A stretch of 64,000 nucleotides of DNA, taken from contig JBOZIK010000001.1 in the NCBI GenBank assembly GCA_051453625.1, positions 202,156,707 to 202,220,706 of the forward strand, written 5' to 3'. The notes under the pieces are model-generated. The model saw only the letters and a list, made by a program, of their open reading frames with translations. It was not told the origin of the DNA and did not search any database. Position 1 is the first letter of the stretch; each line of letters begins with the position of its first letter. This document shows, piece after piece, positions 1-11,187 of the stretch. This DNA is from Welwitschia mirabilis. Taxonomy: Eukaryota; Gnetophyta; Gnetopsida; Welwitschiales. The translations under genes and the position numbers were made by a program.

Positions 1-740
1 TGGGTAAATTGATAAGAATTATGACAAACATCAATTGGTAAAATACAAACTTTGCCCTACACAAGTTCCTATAGTGATAAACCTAAAGAGTTATGCCAAA
101 TAGTATGGTAAACCCAAAGAAAATTATTAATTTTAAAGAACTAAGTTTTTCTATTAATAGAGGCTAATTTTTTAAAGCATATTTTTGATTTCTTTATTTG
201 TGTTTTTAGCTTGTCTATTAGTTTGAGGATGATAGGCATAAGCAATTCTATATTCAACACCAATGGATAAAAGAAGTTTTTGAAAAAGGTTATTAATGAA
301 ATAAGTTTCCTAATCACTAATAATAATTCATGGAAAATCAAAATGTTGAAAGATATAAGTTCAAAAAAAGTATCAAATGGTTCAGGCATCTCTATAGATG
401 TTGCAAAGATCAAATCATGCATAAGTATGTACCTGAGTGGGAAAACTTAGAAATTCTAAAACTTTATCATGNNNNNNNNNNNNNNNNNNNNNNNNNNNNN
501 NNNNNNTTTTCCCACTCAGGTACATACTTATGCATGATTTGATCTTTGCAACATCTATAGAGATGGGTTTCATTCCATTCATAGTCACTGATCATATGGA
601 GAAAAGTTTTAAATTGGTTATGATTTTAATGCTGAAGAGTTTTCATAGTCACAAGGTAGTTCACAATATTAGCATACTAAAGAGTAGAATGAGAAGATGA
701 GATAACATAAAGTTATTTAATCATAAAGAGTTTTTCATTA
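1..740 (-). pseudogene. pol: Integrase fragment of gag-pol, disrupted
   Basis: Integrase joins retrotransposon cDNA to the host chromosome. On the minus strand the C-terminal part of the catalytic core is seen, with HPQTN at 217-231 in the context GVEYRIAYAYHPQTNRQ. The N-terminal zinc-binding region lies at about 507-600, where the minus strand reads QIMHKYVPEWEN, matching the usual segment that precedes the HHCC finger. Between them the order is broken: 387-471 holds the zinc-binding segment on the plus strand, then 35 N, then the same segment inverted. Most of the catalytic core between finger and HPQTN is therefore missing or misassembled. Several stops interrupt the frame. Not functional. 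Confidence 0.85.
387..565. repeat. 59-bp perfect inverted repeat flanking a gap
   Basis: Positions 387-445 and 507-565 are exact reverse complements over 59 bases. They are separated by 26 bases and a 35-N gap (472-506). Both arms carry integrase zinc-finger sequence. It is either a recent fold-back rearrangement or a hairpin-like assembly error at the gap. Confidence 0.9.
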
Positions 741-789
741 GAAAAAGAGTCACTAATGAGAATTTGATCATGAGAGAAAGAAAGTCAAA

Positions 790-1145
790 ATAGATGATCA
801 GCAATACTATTATGTTTTCCAGCCTTATCAATGATGGTAAGATTAAATTATTGCATGAGAAAGATCCACCTAATAAGTTTGGCACTATAGTATTTTTTAT
901 TCATAAGATAGTGGATGGCTACATGATTTGTGTAAACATTAATGTAAAAGCCAAGAAGATAATATTGAAGATGATATACATAAAAGATGATGCCAACCAT
1001 TTCTCTCTCAGTGGTAGTATAGTTAGATTGGACTTGGGACAAAGTTTTACTAAGATAAGATATGTCTTTAAAACTATTTTCATACTTTTAGTTAAGAACC
1101 CCACCTACAATAATGTTGCTTACATTACACATTAGTTTAAAATCT
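790..1145 (-). pseudogene. pol: RNase H domain of gag-pol, decayed
   Basis: RNase H removes the RNA strand of the RNA:DNA hybrid during reverse transcription. The minus strand at 848-1042 reads NYTTTEREMVGIIF, then HLQYYLLGFYINVYTNHVAI, then LIRWIFL. This is the conserved Ty3/gypsy RNase H block (NYTTTEKE, RxYLLG, VYTDHxAL, LIRWILLLQ). The aspartate of the usual YTDH is asparagine here (YTNH), a G-to-A type change likely to inactivate catalysis. It sits between RT (right) and integrase (left), as expected. Confidence 0.9.
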
Positions 1146-2035
1146 TTACTCTAATCAGGACCTATGATAATAGGTTCAGAAGAAATGTTTTATTTGAGAG
1201 TTTTAAAAGCAAGTTGGCATGAATCATTCCAATTAAATTTAACATCTTTTTTCAAGTAAAGAGTTAAGAGATTTACAAATTATGGCATAATTATGAATAA
1301 AATGTCAATAAAAACCAACATAATCAAGGAAAGATCTAACTTGTTTGATATTAATTGGAGGGCTAAGATTCTTGATGATATCAACTTTTATGAAATCCAT
1401 CCTAATCCTTTATTTCAAAATGTAATGTCCTAAGATAATTCCATGGTTGACAAGGAGAGAATTCTTTTTCCAACTCAAGTGTAAGCCACTCTCAATACAT
1501 CGATCTAGGATTTATCTAATATCTTTATGGTTTGTTCAAAATTATCACCAAAGATAGAGAAGTTATTCATAAATATTTTAATATAATCTTCTATCATATC
1601 AAAAAATATCCCCATCATCTTTCATTGAAAGGTTTCAGGGGCATTGCAAAATCCAAAGGGAATTTACCTAAAAGAAAAGATTTTAAATGGTGAACTGAAA
1701 GTGGTCTTAGACTAGTCTTTACTTACTATTCAAATTTGATTATATCTGCTCTACCCATCAAGAAATGATAGTAGGCATAACCTTAGATTCTATTAAGTAC
1801 TTGATCAAGAAATGGTAAAGGGAAATGATCCTTTTTAGTAGCCTTATTAAGTTTTCTAAAATCAATGCACATTCTTCATTTACTCCCTTCTTTGGAACTA
1901 CTATTAAAGGACTAACCCACTCACTATTAAATATGGAATATATGATTTTAGCATTCATAAGTTTAATGATTTCATCTTTAATGATTTGTTTAAGGACCGG
2001 ATTAAGTCTTATTTGGGCTGCCTAACAAGTTTAAC
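1146..2035 (-). pseudogene. pol: Reverse transcriptase domain, catalytic motif mutated
   Basis: Reverse transcriptase copies the element RNA into DNA. The minus strand at 1758-1958 reads AKIIYSIFNSEWVSPLIVVP followed by KKG, the conserved N-terminal RT block of plant Ty3/gypsy elements. Downstream, 1562-1573 encodes FMNN within FMNNFSIF, where active elements of this lineage have FMDDFS. Both catalytic aspartates have become asparagine (GAT/GAC to AAT/AAC, G-to-A on the coding strand). Stops and frameshifts are scattered throughout. The B1 copy keeps FMDD at the same place. Confidence 0.92.
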
Positions 2036-2465
2036 ATTATCTTCAAGGTAAATTTTCTGTTGAACTATGGAAAGAGAAATGGCAACTATGTCTTTATGTG
2101 TCCAAGAAAAGGCATTTTCTTTTGAAGTTGAGAGTGAGGTCAAGTTTGATTCCTATTGAGGAGCAAGAAGGTCATTAATTATTAGGGGTTTCATTTGATT
2201 TTTGAATAGAAAAAAATATTTTAAACCTTGGGATAATTTCTTAAGTTTAAGGATAATATTTTAAGCTATTATCCCCTCTGTCATGGGGACAACAAATATG
2301 GGACAACACTCTACCAAAAGTTTTTCTATTGAATAAAGACATTGAGTTTCTTCTCAGTCAGTGTGTTCTTCATCTTTAGACTCAAGAAAGTGTGTTTTAA
2401 TAAGGTCATCATATAAAATTCGTTCATGTAACAAGGTTAATTTTAGTTCTTCTTCAAAGTTAAAC
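2036..2465 (-). other. Protease-RT linker, decayed
   Basis: No conserved domain is recognisable. The stretch lies between the RT start and the protease tail. It includes a copy of the dispersed dyad module around 2270 (TTATCC-N12-GGACAAC). Confidence 0.5.
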
Positions 2466-2880
2466 TTAATTCTTGTCTTTTTTAGTAACATTAAAAACTC
2501 TAATGGTAATTTGTTTGTTACCAAAATTATATCTTATCATATCAGATTGTGTGTTAATAATACAATGGATAGTTGCATAAAAGGCTTTTCCTAAAAAGAG
2601 TGGATAACCTCCATCATATTCTGTCTCAATGATAACAACATCTATGGGGTAAAAATCTTCCTCGATTTGGATAACTAAGTCCTTGATAATTCCTAATGGT
2701 TTCTTAATTAAGGTATTAGCCAATTCTAAGATGACTTGTATAGGTTATACTCTATTTTCCAACCCAAGTCTCTTACATATGTGGAGAAGTATGATGTTTA
2801 TACTTGCACCTATGTCAATTAAAGATTTTTTAATTCTTTATTTTCTTTTAAGTTAACACTCATAGTTGCAGCTCTAGGGT
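2466..2880 (-). pseudogene. pol: Retropepsin-like aspartic protease, decayed
   Basis: This protease would process the gag-pol polyprotein. The active-site motif DIGAS is at 2802-2816 on the minus strand, in the context SLIDIGASINI, followed by the HICKRLG segment. The C-terminal half is open at 2466-2723 and includes IKDLVIQIEEDFYPIDVVII and GYPLFLGKAFYATIHCIIN, corresponding to the flap and hydrophobic-glycine regions of plant Ty3/gypsy proteases. The catalytic triad is retained but the upstream frame is broken. Homologous copies are B1 (34150-34500) and B2 (25430-25860). Confidence 0.88.
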
Positions 2881-2959
2881 CTTTAAATTTATGATACTTT
2901 TTCATGACTAAGTTAAAAAGAGATTGAGTAAGAAAAACTTTGCTAAGAATGATATGTTT

Positions 2960-4440
2960 TTTTCTTTCTTCTTACTAAGTCCTTCCATAACTTAGAATAT
3001 TTAGGATTCTCTTAAAAGAGTTTTTAAAAGGACAAGTTAATGTTTACCTCTTGCATTAAAGTTTTCAAATGTTCATCAAAAGTAGGATTTGTATTTAATC
3101 CATCAAGCCAAGGAGTGCAGTGAATGGTTTCTTTACTTTGTTTTCTTATGAGGCTTTAGTAGGAGATGTTGATGGAAGGTTCTATGAGTACAAGACTTCT
3201 ACATTGTTCTCTTCATTCATTTCATTGTTTTTAAAATTTAAATCCCATGGGTAGGAGGTATTGTCTCATTTCCACTTTGTATTACTATCTTCAAATCTTT
3301 CTTAACTTCATTTATGTTGGATAGATGTTGAGATGAAAGAGACCCTTGTGATCTTTCATTGGTAAGAATTATTTGGTAAAGCATATTTACTAAGTTCTTA
3401 ATGTTGCTATTAGTTTTTTATTGCACTTTTCTCATTTCTTCTATGAATTCTCTAAGTGAATCATTCTAATTTTGCTAAAAATTAGGTTAAAAGTTGGAAT
3501 TTTTGAGTCTACTTTCAAAAGGTTTCCATTGATATTATCCACCCTATCTTTGTTGAAATTGTAATTGGCTTTTAAAATTAGATGTTTTTGATTGAAAGAA
3601 CAAAATTCCTTAAACATTCTCTCCTTACAAGTTTGTAATAAAGGATACTCTTTAGTTGAATGAGAGTTATCTTCACAAATTTCACAATTTGAAGTTGAGT
3701 TTTCATTATTTNNNNNNNNNNNNNNNNNNATCATTTGTGTATACTTCTATAAAGAGGAATCAAGTCTTTCATCATGTTGAGTGAGTTCTCTCTTTTTTCT
3801 TCATTATCATATTTAACTTCCTTTAAGTCCTTTAAGATTTGACTTATAGTTCGATTTTCTTTAGTGGGTTTAGGCCAAGTTTGGCTTATTTCTACAAGAT
3901 TTTCCAACACACTTCATGCTTCTTATAAAATTAGGTTCAACAAGTTGCCTTCATAAGAAAAATCTACAAGTTGTTTAGNNNNNNNNNNNNNNNNNNNNNN
4001 NNNNNNNNNNNNNNNNNNNNNNNNNNNNNNATGAGGTTGTTAAAATTAGTTACTTATTTTCTTCTTTTTCTCATAGAAATTTCACTTAAAAATATTTTGA
4101 TCAATACTTCTTATACTTAACTCTAAGATTTAAGACTTTTATGTAAAATGGTTTTAAGCCAAATTTTTGCTCTTCCTCTAAGTGTAACTAGAAAAATAAT
4201 CATATAGGTATGGTTACTAATATGTTTCTTCTTATTTTTACTGAGGTAAGTATAACTTGTTCAATGTTAGCCAAATATTGAAATGGATCTTTCTCAGGTT
4301 TTCTCGAAAAGGTTGGATATGAACTTAAGTTTCTTAATTCTACATCATCTTTAAGAGGTAAATCAAAAGGATTTTGAATTTCATGTTTTTTATTGGCAAT
4401 TAAATCTCTAAGAGTAATGTTTAAATTCAAGGAAAAAGTT
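2960..4440 (-). pseudogene. gag: gag with CCHY zinc knuckle, decayed
   Basis: Gag builds the virus-like particle and packages the RNA. The N-terminal region is open at 4200-4430 (ITLRDLIANKKHEIQNPFDL, then DDVELRNLSSYPTFSRKPEK). It is collinear with the B2 gag. The zinc knuckle is at 3645-3686 and reads CEICEDNSHSTKEY: C-x2-C-x4-H-x4 followed by Tyr where Cys is usual. The middle of gag is broken by stops and by two gaps (3712-3729 and 3979-4030). The stretch 2960-3480 is the poorly conserved C-terminal part next to the protease. Confidence 0.85.
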
Positions 4441-5167
4441 CTTATTATGATTGGGGTGTTAAATGAAGCAACTTGATTTTGTTTTTATGAAGATTTTGAT
4501 ACATTCAACATATTTGAAGAAGAAACAACACAACCTACTTTTATACTCCAATTCTCTTTTACAAAATCTGATTGTGAAACAACAAATGTAGGAAAATATT
4601 CTTCTTGAATTCTAGAAATTTACATATCTGGGGTGTGCGTACCTGGATTTAGCTCAAAGTCGAATAATTCTTCTCTAACATTTTCTTTGATTAGGTTTCA
4701 TTATCTTTAATATTTTGTCTCCCTATCAGAATTCATCATGTCCCTACATGCTTAAGTAATAAACAAAAAACTAAAATTAAAAATAGCAAACAATCATTTG
4801 CATAGTCATGAGGATGAAATAAAGGATGATGATCATAGTAACAAAAATCTAAATCTCAAAAAAAATTATTGGAAGTAAGAATCTAGACTATCATCTAGGA
4901 TGTCATGGGAACAACATATAAGATGATAATAACTTTATCAAATTTGTAGAAAAGAAAAAATATGAAATTTGAAAAAGAACCAAACTTCTATCTGGGCTAT
5001 CGTTAGGATGACAAAGAAGATGACATAGCCCCTACAAATTATAAAAAATATAAAATTTATGGAAATAAATATACTTTAAGCTAAGCTAGAAATATAATAC
5101 TAATTTGAATAAATAATGTAAATAGCACTTATCTGGTTAGTAATAATTCTCTAGCTCCTTGTAGCCT
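4441..5167 (-). other. 5' leader of the autonomous element
   Basis: Noncoding stretch between gag and PBS on the minus strand. It contains at least two decayed dyad modules, near 4890 and at 4987-5024, the latter with GGATGAC at 5006-5012 and AGATGAC five bases further on. No open frame of note. Confidence 0.65.
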
Positions 5168-5185
5168 TCCCCAGCAATAAGGTTA
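5168..5185 (-). promoter_or_regulatory. Primer-binding site (tRNA-Asp type), decayed
   Basis: The minus strand reads TAACCTTATTGCTGGGGA, three bases inside LTR1. Compared with the plant tRNA-Asp complement TGGCGCCGTTGCCGGGGA it differs at seven positions, six of them C-to-T or G-to-A. It is followed by AGG, as usual in this lineage. Confidence 0.75.
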
Positions 5186-5913
5186 AAATGTTATAGTGTG
5201 AATTTATACAATTCTGAAGTCCTTTAAGTAAACCTGTAAATCAAATAACTTGTAGAAAAACACATACTAGTATAGATGGGAGTCCATCCAAATGTTGTAA
5301 TTCAAATTAAGGCACTAGGATTAGAGTTAGAAAATTGATTTCTAAGGTATTTTTAGTCTTTTATCCTTTAATAACTAAAAATAAATAATAAGGTAAATGT
5401 AATGCAATGTAAATAAATATGAAATGAAAATGGAGTGGAATGCATTCTATTGGTTCCTAATTCTTCTGTCATAATAATTAGCACTCTATAATTTAAATTA
5501 ATTAAGAAGAGTACTTAATGTATTCTTAACCAATACAAACTATGAGATATACCAAGTATAATAAGGAATGCAATGTGAAATTGAAATGGAATAACAATGC
5601 AATATAATACTAACCAAAGTCAACCTTAATAAAGGTTGCCCTTATAATCTAAATAAATCACAGAACTATTACTTAACTATGACTAACATAAGCCATAAGG
5701 GACTACATAGAATTGAAATGAAAAAAGAAATTGTATTAATTCAAAGAACTTTACATCAACTTACAACAAAGTAGTAGTACTTTAATGGAAGAGACTCAGC
5801 CTAACACCAAGAGAACTTCTTTTTGTAGCTAGTGGATGAATCTCTTATTCTTTAATCTTCTATCACATGAATATCAGGTATAAAAGATGAATTAGAAGTA
5901 AGAACAAGAGGGG

Positions 5914-5921
5914 TATTTATA
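5914..5921 (-). promoter_or_regulatory. TATA box of LTR1
   Basis: TATAAATA on the minus strand. The same box in the same context is conserved in LTR2 to LTR6, which supports it as the promoter core. Confidence 0.6.
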
Positions 5922-6039
5922 GTTTACATTGAAATTTCTAGAATCATAACCCCTAAAGTCAAAGAAGAAACCCTAGCAGCCTAAGTGGGGCACATGACCC
6001 CATTACAAGATAATTCAACCTCGCTTATATAAAACAGTT

Positions 6040-6077
6040 GTCATCCTAACTATCATGGGGATGACATTAGGGATGAA
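6040..6077. repeat. 38-bp tripartite module, LTR1 copy 1
   Basis: GTCATCC (6040-6046), 12-base spacer, GGATGAC (6059-6065), 5-base spacer, GGATGAA (6071-6077). The first two half-sites are perfect 7-bp inverted repeats. Confidence 0.85.
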
Positions 6078-6146
6078 GCTCATAACAATAAACAATTCAA
6101 TAGCTTTTAGCTTCATAGTAAGCCCGTAGTTAGCTTTAATTATGTC

Positions 6147-6184
6147 ATCATCCCTCATGTTATGGGGTCAAAAATGGGGATGAC
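6147..6184. repeat. 38-bp tripartite module, LTR1 copy 2
   Basis: ATCATCC, N12, GGTCAAA (decayed), N5 (AATGG), GGATGAC. Spacing is identical to copy 1. Confidence 0.75.
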
Positions 6185-6260
6185 ACCTTCATAGAAAAAT
6201 GTACTTCATTGGCTTTAACATCTAATTCATGTTACTATTATAATAGGTAAGTAGAGTGCT

Positions 6261-6298
6261 ATCATCCCCTCTATCATGGGGACAATAATGGGAATAAC
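6261..6298. repeat. 38-bp tripartite module, LTR1 copy 3
   Basis: ATCATCC, N12, GGACAAT, N5 (AATGG), GAATAAC. Spacers of 12 and 5 are kept although the half-sites have decayed. Confidence 0.7.
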
Positions 6299-6313
6299 AC
6301 CCTTCCAAAGCTC

Positions 6314-6413
6314 NNNNNNNNNNNNNNNNNNNNNNNNNNNNNNNNNNNNNNNNNNNNNNNNNNNNNNNNNNNNNNNNNNNNNNNNNNNNNNNNNNNNNNN
6401 NNNNNNNNNNNNN
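6314..6413. other. Assembly gap, 100 N
   Basis: Exactly 100 N, probably a placeholder of unknown length. The sequence after it restarts earlier in the LTR than where it stopped. Confidence 0.95.
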
Positions 6414-6703
6414 TTGATTTAATAACTTTACATCCACTTACAACAAAATAACAGTAACTTAATTAAGGAGACTTAGCTCCTTTCTATAGATAGATCTCTT
6501 ATTCTTCAATTTTCTGTCACAAGCATATTAAATATAAAATATGGAAATAAAAATAAATAAGGGGAAGGGTATTTATAGTTTTATATTTGAAGTTCTAGAA
6601 ACTCAACCCTAGAAGTCATAAAAGAAACCCTAACAGCCCAAATGGGTCACTTTACTCCATTACAAAGATAATTATTTTCAACCATAGAAAACTAACCATC
6701 ATC
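6414..6703 (-). repeat. Second LTR fragment (A type)
   Basis: Collinear with LTR3 from about 17012 to 17310, so it repeats a part of the LTR already present in LTR1 before the gap. It includes a TATA box at 6570-6577 (minus strand). It is either a second LTR or a scaffolding overlap. Confidence 0.75.
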
Positions 6704-7653
6704 NNNNNNNNNNNNNNNNNNNNNNNNNNNNNNNNNNNNNNNNNNNNNNNNNNNNNNNNNNNNNNNNNNNNNNNNNNNNNNNNNNNNNNNNNNNNNNNNN
6801 NNNNNNNNNNNNNNNNNNNNNNNNNNNNNNNNNNNNNNNNNNNNNNNNNNNNNNNNNNNNNNNNNNNNNNNNNNNNNNNNNNNNNNNNNNNNNNNNNNNN
6901 NNNNNNNNNNNNNNNNNNNNNNNNNNNNNNNNNNNNNNNNNNNNNNNNNNNNNNNNNNNNNNNNNNNNNNNNNNNNNNNNNNNNNNNNNNNNNNNNNNNN
7001 NNNNNNNNNNNNNNNNNNNNNNNNNNNNNNNNNNNNNNNNNNNNNNNNNNNNNNNNNNNNNNNNNNNNNNNNNNNNNNNNNNNNNNNNNNNNNNNNNNNN
7101 NNNNNNNNNNNNNNNNNNNNNNNNNNNNNNNNNNNNNNNNNNNNNNNNNNNNNNNNNNNNNNNNNNNNNNNNNNNNNNNNNNNNNNNNNNNNNNNNNNNN
7201 NNNNNNNNNNNNNNNNNNNNNNNNNNNNNNNNNNNNNNNNNNNNNNNNNNNNNNNNNNNNNNNNNNNNNNNNNNNNNNNNNNNNNNNNNNNNNNNNNNNN
7301 NNNNNNNNNNNNNNNNNNNNNNNNNNNNNNNNNNNNNNNNNNNNNNNNNNNNNNNNNNNNNNNNNNNNNNNNNNNNNNNNNNNNNNNNNNNNNNNNNNNN
7401 NNNNNNNNNNNNNNNNNNNNNNNNNNNNNNNNNNNNNNNNNNNNNNNNNNNNNNNNNNNNNNNNNNNNNNNNNNNNNNNNNNNNNNNNNNNNNNNNNNNN
7501 NNNNNNNNNNNNNNNNNNNNNNNNNNNNNNNNNNNNNNNNNNNNNNNNNNNNNNNNNNNNNNNNNNNNNNNNNNNNNNNNNNNNNNNNNNNNNNNNNNNN
7601 NNNNNNNNNNNNNNNNNNNNNNNNNNNNNNNNNNNNNNNNNNNNNNNNNNNNN
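6704..7653. other. Assembly gap, 950 N
   Basis: It hides the remainder of this LTR, the polypurine tract and most of the 3' noncoding region of unit A1. Confidence 0.95.
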
Positions 7654-9281
7654 CATAAGGTAATGTAAAAATGAAAGAGAAGTGAAACAAAGGATGTGAT
7701 TTGAAGTTTTATATGAAGGCATAAGTGGAAAGGATGTAGAAGTATGGGTAGAATAAATAGGTCTATCCTTTATAAAGTTTCAATAAATCTCTATGAATCC
7801 TTAATTATGGTTAGTTTCTTCATTATTGTCTTTATCTTTATTTTATTGGATTGTTTTTTTACTTTCCTCATCATTGTTTGTGATTATATCTCCCTTATTT
7901 CATAGAATATGGCTTTCATTCTCTAGGTTATTAGATTCATTGAAAAGATTATCATGAGAGATAAGAGTATCATCTTCATCACTAATTAAAAATTTTTTAG
8001 ATTCTTTATAAATGGATTCTAGATTATCTAGAAGTAAGTGGATGGTAGAGATATAATCTAATACCTCAATGTCATCATCTAATGAGTGGTCATCCTTATT
8101 CTTATTATTGAAAAATTGAGTTAAGTTATTATTATATTCCATTTTCTCATCTTATAATGAGTAGGATATTTAGGTTTAATTTAAAATCTCATGTTCTATT
8201 TAAAAATAAGAATCATTGCCATTTGTTTCTAAGTTCTCATTTTTCGTAAGNNNNNNNNNNNNNNNNNNNNNNNNNNNNNNNNNNNNNNNNNNNNNNNNNN
8301 NNNNNNNNNNNNNNNNNNNNNNNNNNNNNNNNNNNNNNNNNNNNNNNNNNNNNNNNNNNNNNNNNNNNNNNNNNNNNNNNNNNNNNNNNNNNNNNNNNNN
8401 NNNNNNNNNNNNNNNNNNNNNNNNNNNNNNNNNNNNNNNNNNNNNNNNNNNNNNNNNNNNNNNNNNNNNNNNNNNNNNNNNNNNNNNNNNNNNNNNNNNN
8501 NNNNNNNNNNNNNNNNNNNNNNNNNNNNNNNNNNNNNNNNNNNNNNNNNNNNNNNNNNNNNNNNNNNNNNNNNNNNNNNNNNNNNNNNNNNNNNNNNNNN
8601 NNNNNNNNNNNNNNNNNNNNNNNNNNNNNNNNNNNNNNNNNNNNNNNNNNNNNNNNNNNNNNNNNNNNNNNNNNNNNNNNNNNNNNNNNNNNNNNNNNNN
8701 NNNNNNNNNNNNNNNNNNNNNNNNNNNNNNNNNNNNNNNNNNNNNNNNNNNNNNNNNNNNNNNNNNNNNNNNGGTAGGATGTAGTAGGATATATTTGAAA
8801 ATGTTATGTTGTAAAAAAACCTTAATTTTGTAATAGTATTTGTTAAAATATTTCAATCAAATTTTCTAGGTTTTTTAGTATTTTCTTGGCTTTTCTTCAT
8901 TTCTTCAATCATTTTTTATTAAATCTTTTTCTTCCTTATAGTAGTTCATGGGATGTGGATCATCTTCTTCATAGTAAGGCATGGGAAAGTTTTGGCATTG
9001 ACAAAAATGATTATAGGAAGTATCATTAAATGAGATGGAATTCCTAAAGTTTTAAAAATTTTCTTTATTATTCTATATGGAGTTTAGAAATAAGAGGAAA
9101 AAGAATAAGAAGGTTAAAAAGAGGAAGGGACTCAATTCCTACTCTCAACATCATTTTGTGTTGTTCTCCCTCTCTTTGCAAAAATTTGTGAAAGTGTTTT
9201 CTTACCATTATTGTTAGAATTTTTTAAGTTTCTCTTCCTTTCAAAAAGAATTTTCCCAAGGGTTCTTCTATCACTATTCAT
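7654..9281 (-). pseudogene. ORF-N, copy in unit A1
   Basis: I do not recognise this protein family as a whole. A stretch at 7900-8142 is open for 80 residues and is acidic and Asn/Ser-rich, with NNLTQFFNNKNKDDHSLDDD and EVLDYISTIHLLLDNLESIY. The same sentence appears in unit A4b (LDYIHAMHLLLYNLEPIHEE) and as decayed frames in A2, A3, A5 and A7. The N-terminal part (8773-9281) has stops; the candidate start ATG is at 9279-9281. A 522-N gap removes the part that includes the coiled-coil-like helix. The reading direction matches the LTRs. It is a remnant and is probably not expressed as protein. Confidence 0.6.
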
Positions 9282-9835
9282 TAAATAAATTGAGAAGAAT
9301 GGAATAAGAGAATCTAATTCAAGATGATAAGAAAGATAAGTACATAGTAAAGATGAAATTCTTCCCTCTTTGATATTTTATCCTTTTATTAAAATTGTTA
9401 GATCCTTAACACTCAAAATATTTGTAATGGCTATTGTTTTAACCATCGTGGGGATAACTAATGGAATGATCATAGAGAAAAAGAAAAATTAAAGAACATA
9501 AGAACAAATTGTAGAAAGAAAAAGCAGGCACTGTCATCCTATGTGTCATGGGGATGATAGCAAAAATGATGTATTACTATGCTATAAAAACTAGAAATAT
9601 AAAACCTGAAAAAATTTATGGAAAAAAATAAATCTAAAAATTTAAATTGGCATCCTCCATATCATAGGGATGACGAAGAAAATGAAAATACTTATTAATG
9701 CTATGGTAAACAAAAATTACAAAAATAAACCAATTAAATCATAATAAAAATATAGCACTATTTCAAATAAATAACCAAAATTAAAATTCAAGATACTTAT
9801 TTGGATAGTGAAAATCCTCTAATACATTATGGCCT

Positions 9836-9853
9836 TTTCAATCAAGGGTGCCA
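9836..9853 (-). promoter_or_regulatory. Primer-binding site of the unit ending at LTR2
   Basis: The minus strand reads TGGCACCCTTGATTGAAA, three bases inside LTR2. It keeps TGGC-CC of the tRNA-Asp complement; it is the least transition-biased of the sites here. Confidence 0.65.
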
Positions 9854-9856
9854 AAA

Positions 9857-11187
9857 TGTCATGGTATAAATTTATGCGATTTTTAAGTCCTTAGGCAAAA
9901 CTTGTAAATCCTAATACTTGCAAAAAATACATACTAGTATAAATAGAGTTAACCCAAATGTCATAATCCATTGAAAACACTAGGCTAGAAGTTACAAAAT
10001 TGATTTCAGAAAGCATTTTAGTAATTTCTATTTTAGTAAATGAAAAATAAAGGATAAAGAAATGTAATGCAAGATGAAGATGATAAAATGCAAATTGATG
10101 AAATGCAAGTGTAATGAGTTCTATTTATATTCTAATCCTCTTTTCACAAGAATTAGTTCTTATAACTCAAATTAATTAGAAAGAGTTTATGAATTATTCC
10201 TAATCACCATAAACTATAAAATATACTAAATAGAATATAGATAATGAAAATATGAAAATAAAATAAAATAGAATGCAATGAAAAATCTAAACTAATAAAG
10301 TCAATTTTAACAAAGGTTACCCTTATAATCTAAATAAAGTATGGAATTATCACTAAACCATAATCAACTTAAATCATAAGGGATATTTACATAATAAGAG
10401 TAAAAAGAGTTCTTCAATTAATCATTAATTTAACATCCACTTATAACAAAGTAGTAGCACTTCAATGGAGGATACTCAATTGAACACTAAGGTAATATTC
10501 TCTCTGTAGTTAATGGATAGATCTCTTGTCCTTTAATCTTTTATCATCAGAATATCTAGTATAAAAAGATGAATTAAAACTAAGAAAAAGGGAGGTATTT
10601 ATAGTTTTACATTAAAGGTTCTAGAACTATAATCCTAAAAGTTAGAAAAGAAATCCTAGTATCTTAGATAGGGTACACAACCCCATTACAAGATAATTCA
10701 GTTCTATTTATACAAAATAATTGTCATTCTAATAATGGTAAGGATGAATCTAGGGATAATTCCCCATAAAAATAAATAAGTCATTAGCTTTTGGCTCTAT
10801 AATAAGTCCTATAGTTGGCTCCAAATGTGTTCTTATGTCTTATGTCATGGGGAAAATAATAAAGAAGACACCTTCTTAGAAAAGAGGGCTTGGTGGCTCC
10901 TATCCCTAGTTCGCGTTACTATCACAATAGGCTATTAAAGTGCTATCCTCCTAACTATTATAGGGATAATAGTAGAAATGACAGTGGAGATGACACCCTT
11001 CAAAAACTACCAAAACATTAATACCATGATATGCCTGAAATGCCTTCAAATATGTTAAGAATTACATGTTTCCATGATCATTTCATTGACTCTCTATAAT
11101 CATAAGAATTACATTTAAACTTATATAAATGTACTATAAAAGTATTCAAAATAAACCATTAAAATCCTACAAATTGACATCGCAACA
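9857..11187 (-). repeat. LTR2 (A type), complete, 1331 bp
   Basis: Bounded by TGTCAT on the left and ..GCAACA on the right, with a PBS directly left and a polypurine tract directly right. It therefore serves as 5' LTR of unit A1 and 3' LTR of unit A2. TATA box at 10596-10603 (minus). Decayed dyad modules lie near 10722, 10830 and 10940. Confidence 0.92.
10596..10603 (-). promoter_or_regulatory. TATA box of LTR2
   Basis: TATAAATA on the minus strand, at the same LTR position as in the other A-type LTRs. Confidence 0.6.

Larger units (their letters stand above)
1..6313 (-). mobile_element. Decayed autonomous Athila-like Ty3/gypsy element, 3' end outside window
   Basis: Read on the minus strand from right to left: 5' LTR (LTR1, 5189-6313, broken by a gap), PBS (5168-5185), leader, gag, protease, reverse transcriptase, RNase H, integrase. 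This is Ty3/gypsy order, with integrase last. The 3' LTR lies left of position 1. All domains are interrupted by stops and frameshifts. The Athila-like assignment rests on the tRNA-Asp-type PBS, the FMxxFSIF form of the RT active site and the DIGAS protease motif. LTR1 also serves as the left edge of the tandem array that follows. Confidence 0.9.
5189..6313 (-). repeat. LTR1 (A type), end lost in gap
   Basis: Starts TGTTAT on the plus strand (ends ..TAACA on the element strand), right beside the PBS. Collinear with LTR2-LTR6. A TATA box (TATAAATA on the minus strand) is at 5914-5921. Three tripartite modules lie at 6040-6077, 6147-6184 and 6261-6298. The sequence runs into a 100-N gap about 230 bases before the expected LTR end. 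Confidence 0.88.
7654..9856 (-). mobile_element. Non-autonomous unit A1, internal region (partial)
   Basis: Collinear on the minus strand with unit A2 from about 14291 to 16453. It holds ORF-N (7654-9281, with a 522-N gap at 8251-8772), then a leader (9282-9835) with two dyad modules near 9532 and 9649, then the PBS of LTR2. No protease, RT or integrase is visible. Confidence 0.82.

Noticed and set aside
6040-6077. Dyad modules as hammerhead ribozymes of retrozyme type
   Set aside because: The CTGATGA and GAAA core elements of the hammerhead are not present in the right arrangement.
6652-7722. Long open frames that span N runs (also at 8200-8856, 15747-16388, 24522-25249, 28453-29151 and 30460-31427)
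   Set aside because: Almost all residues are undetermined bases; they are artefacts of reading through gaps.
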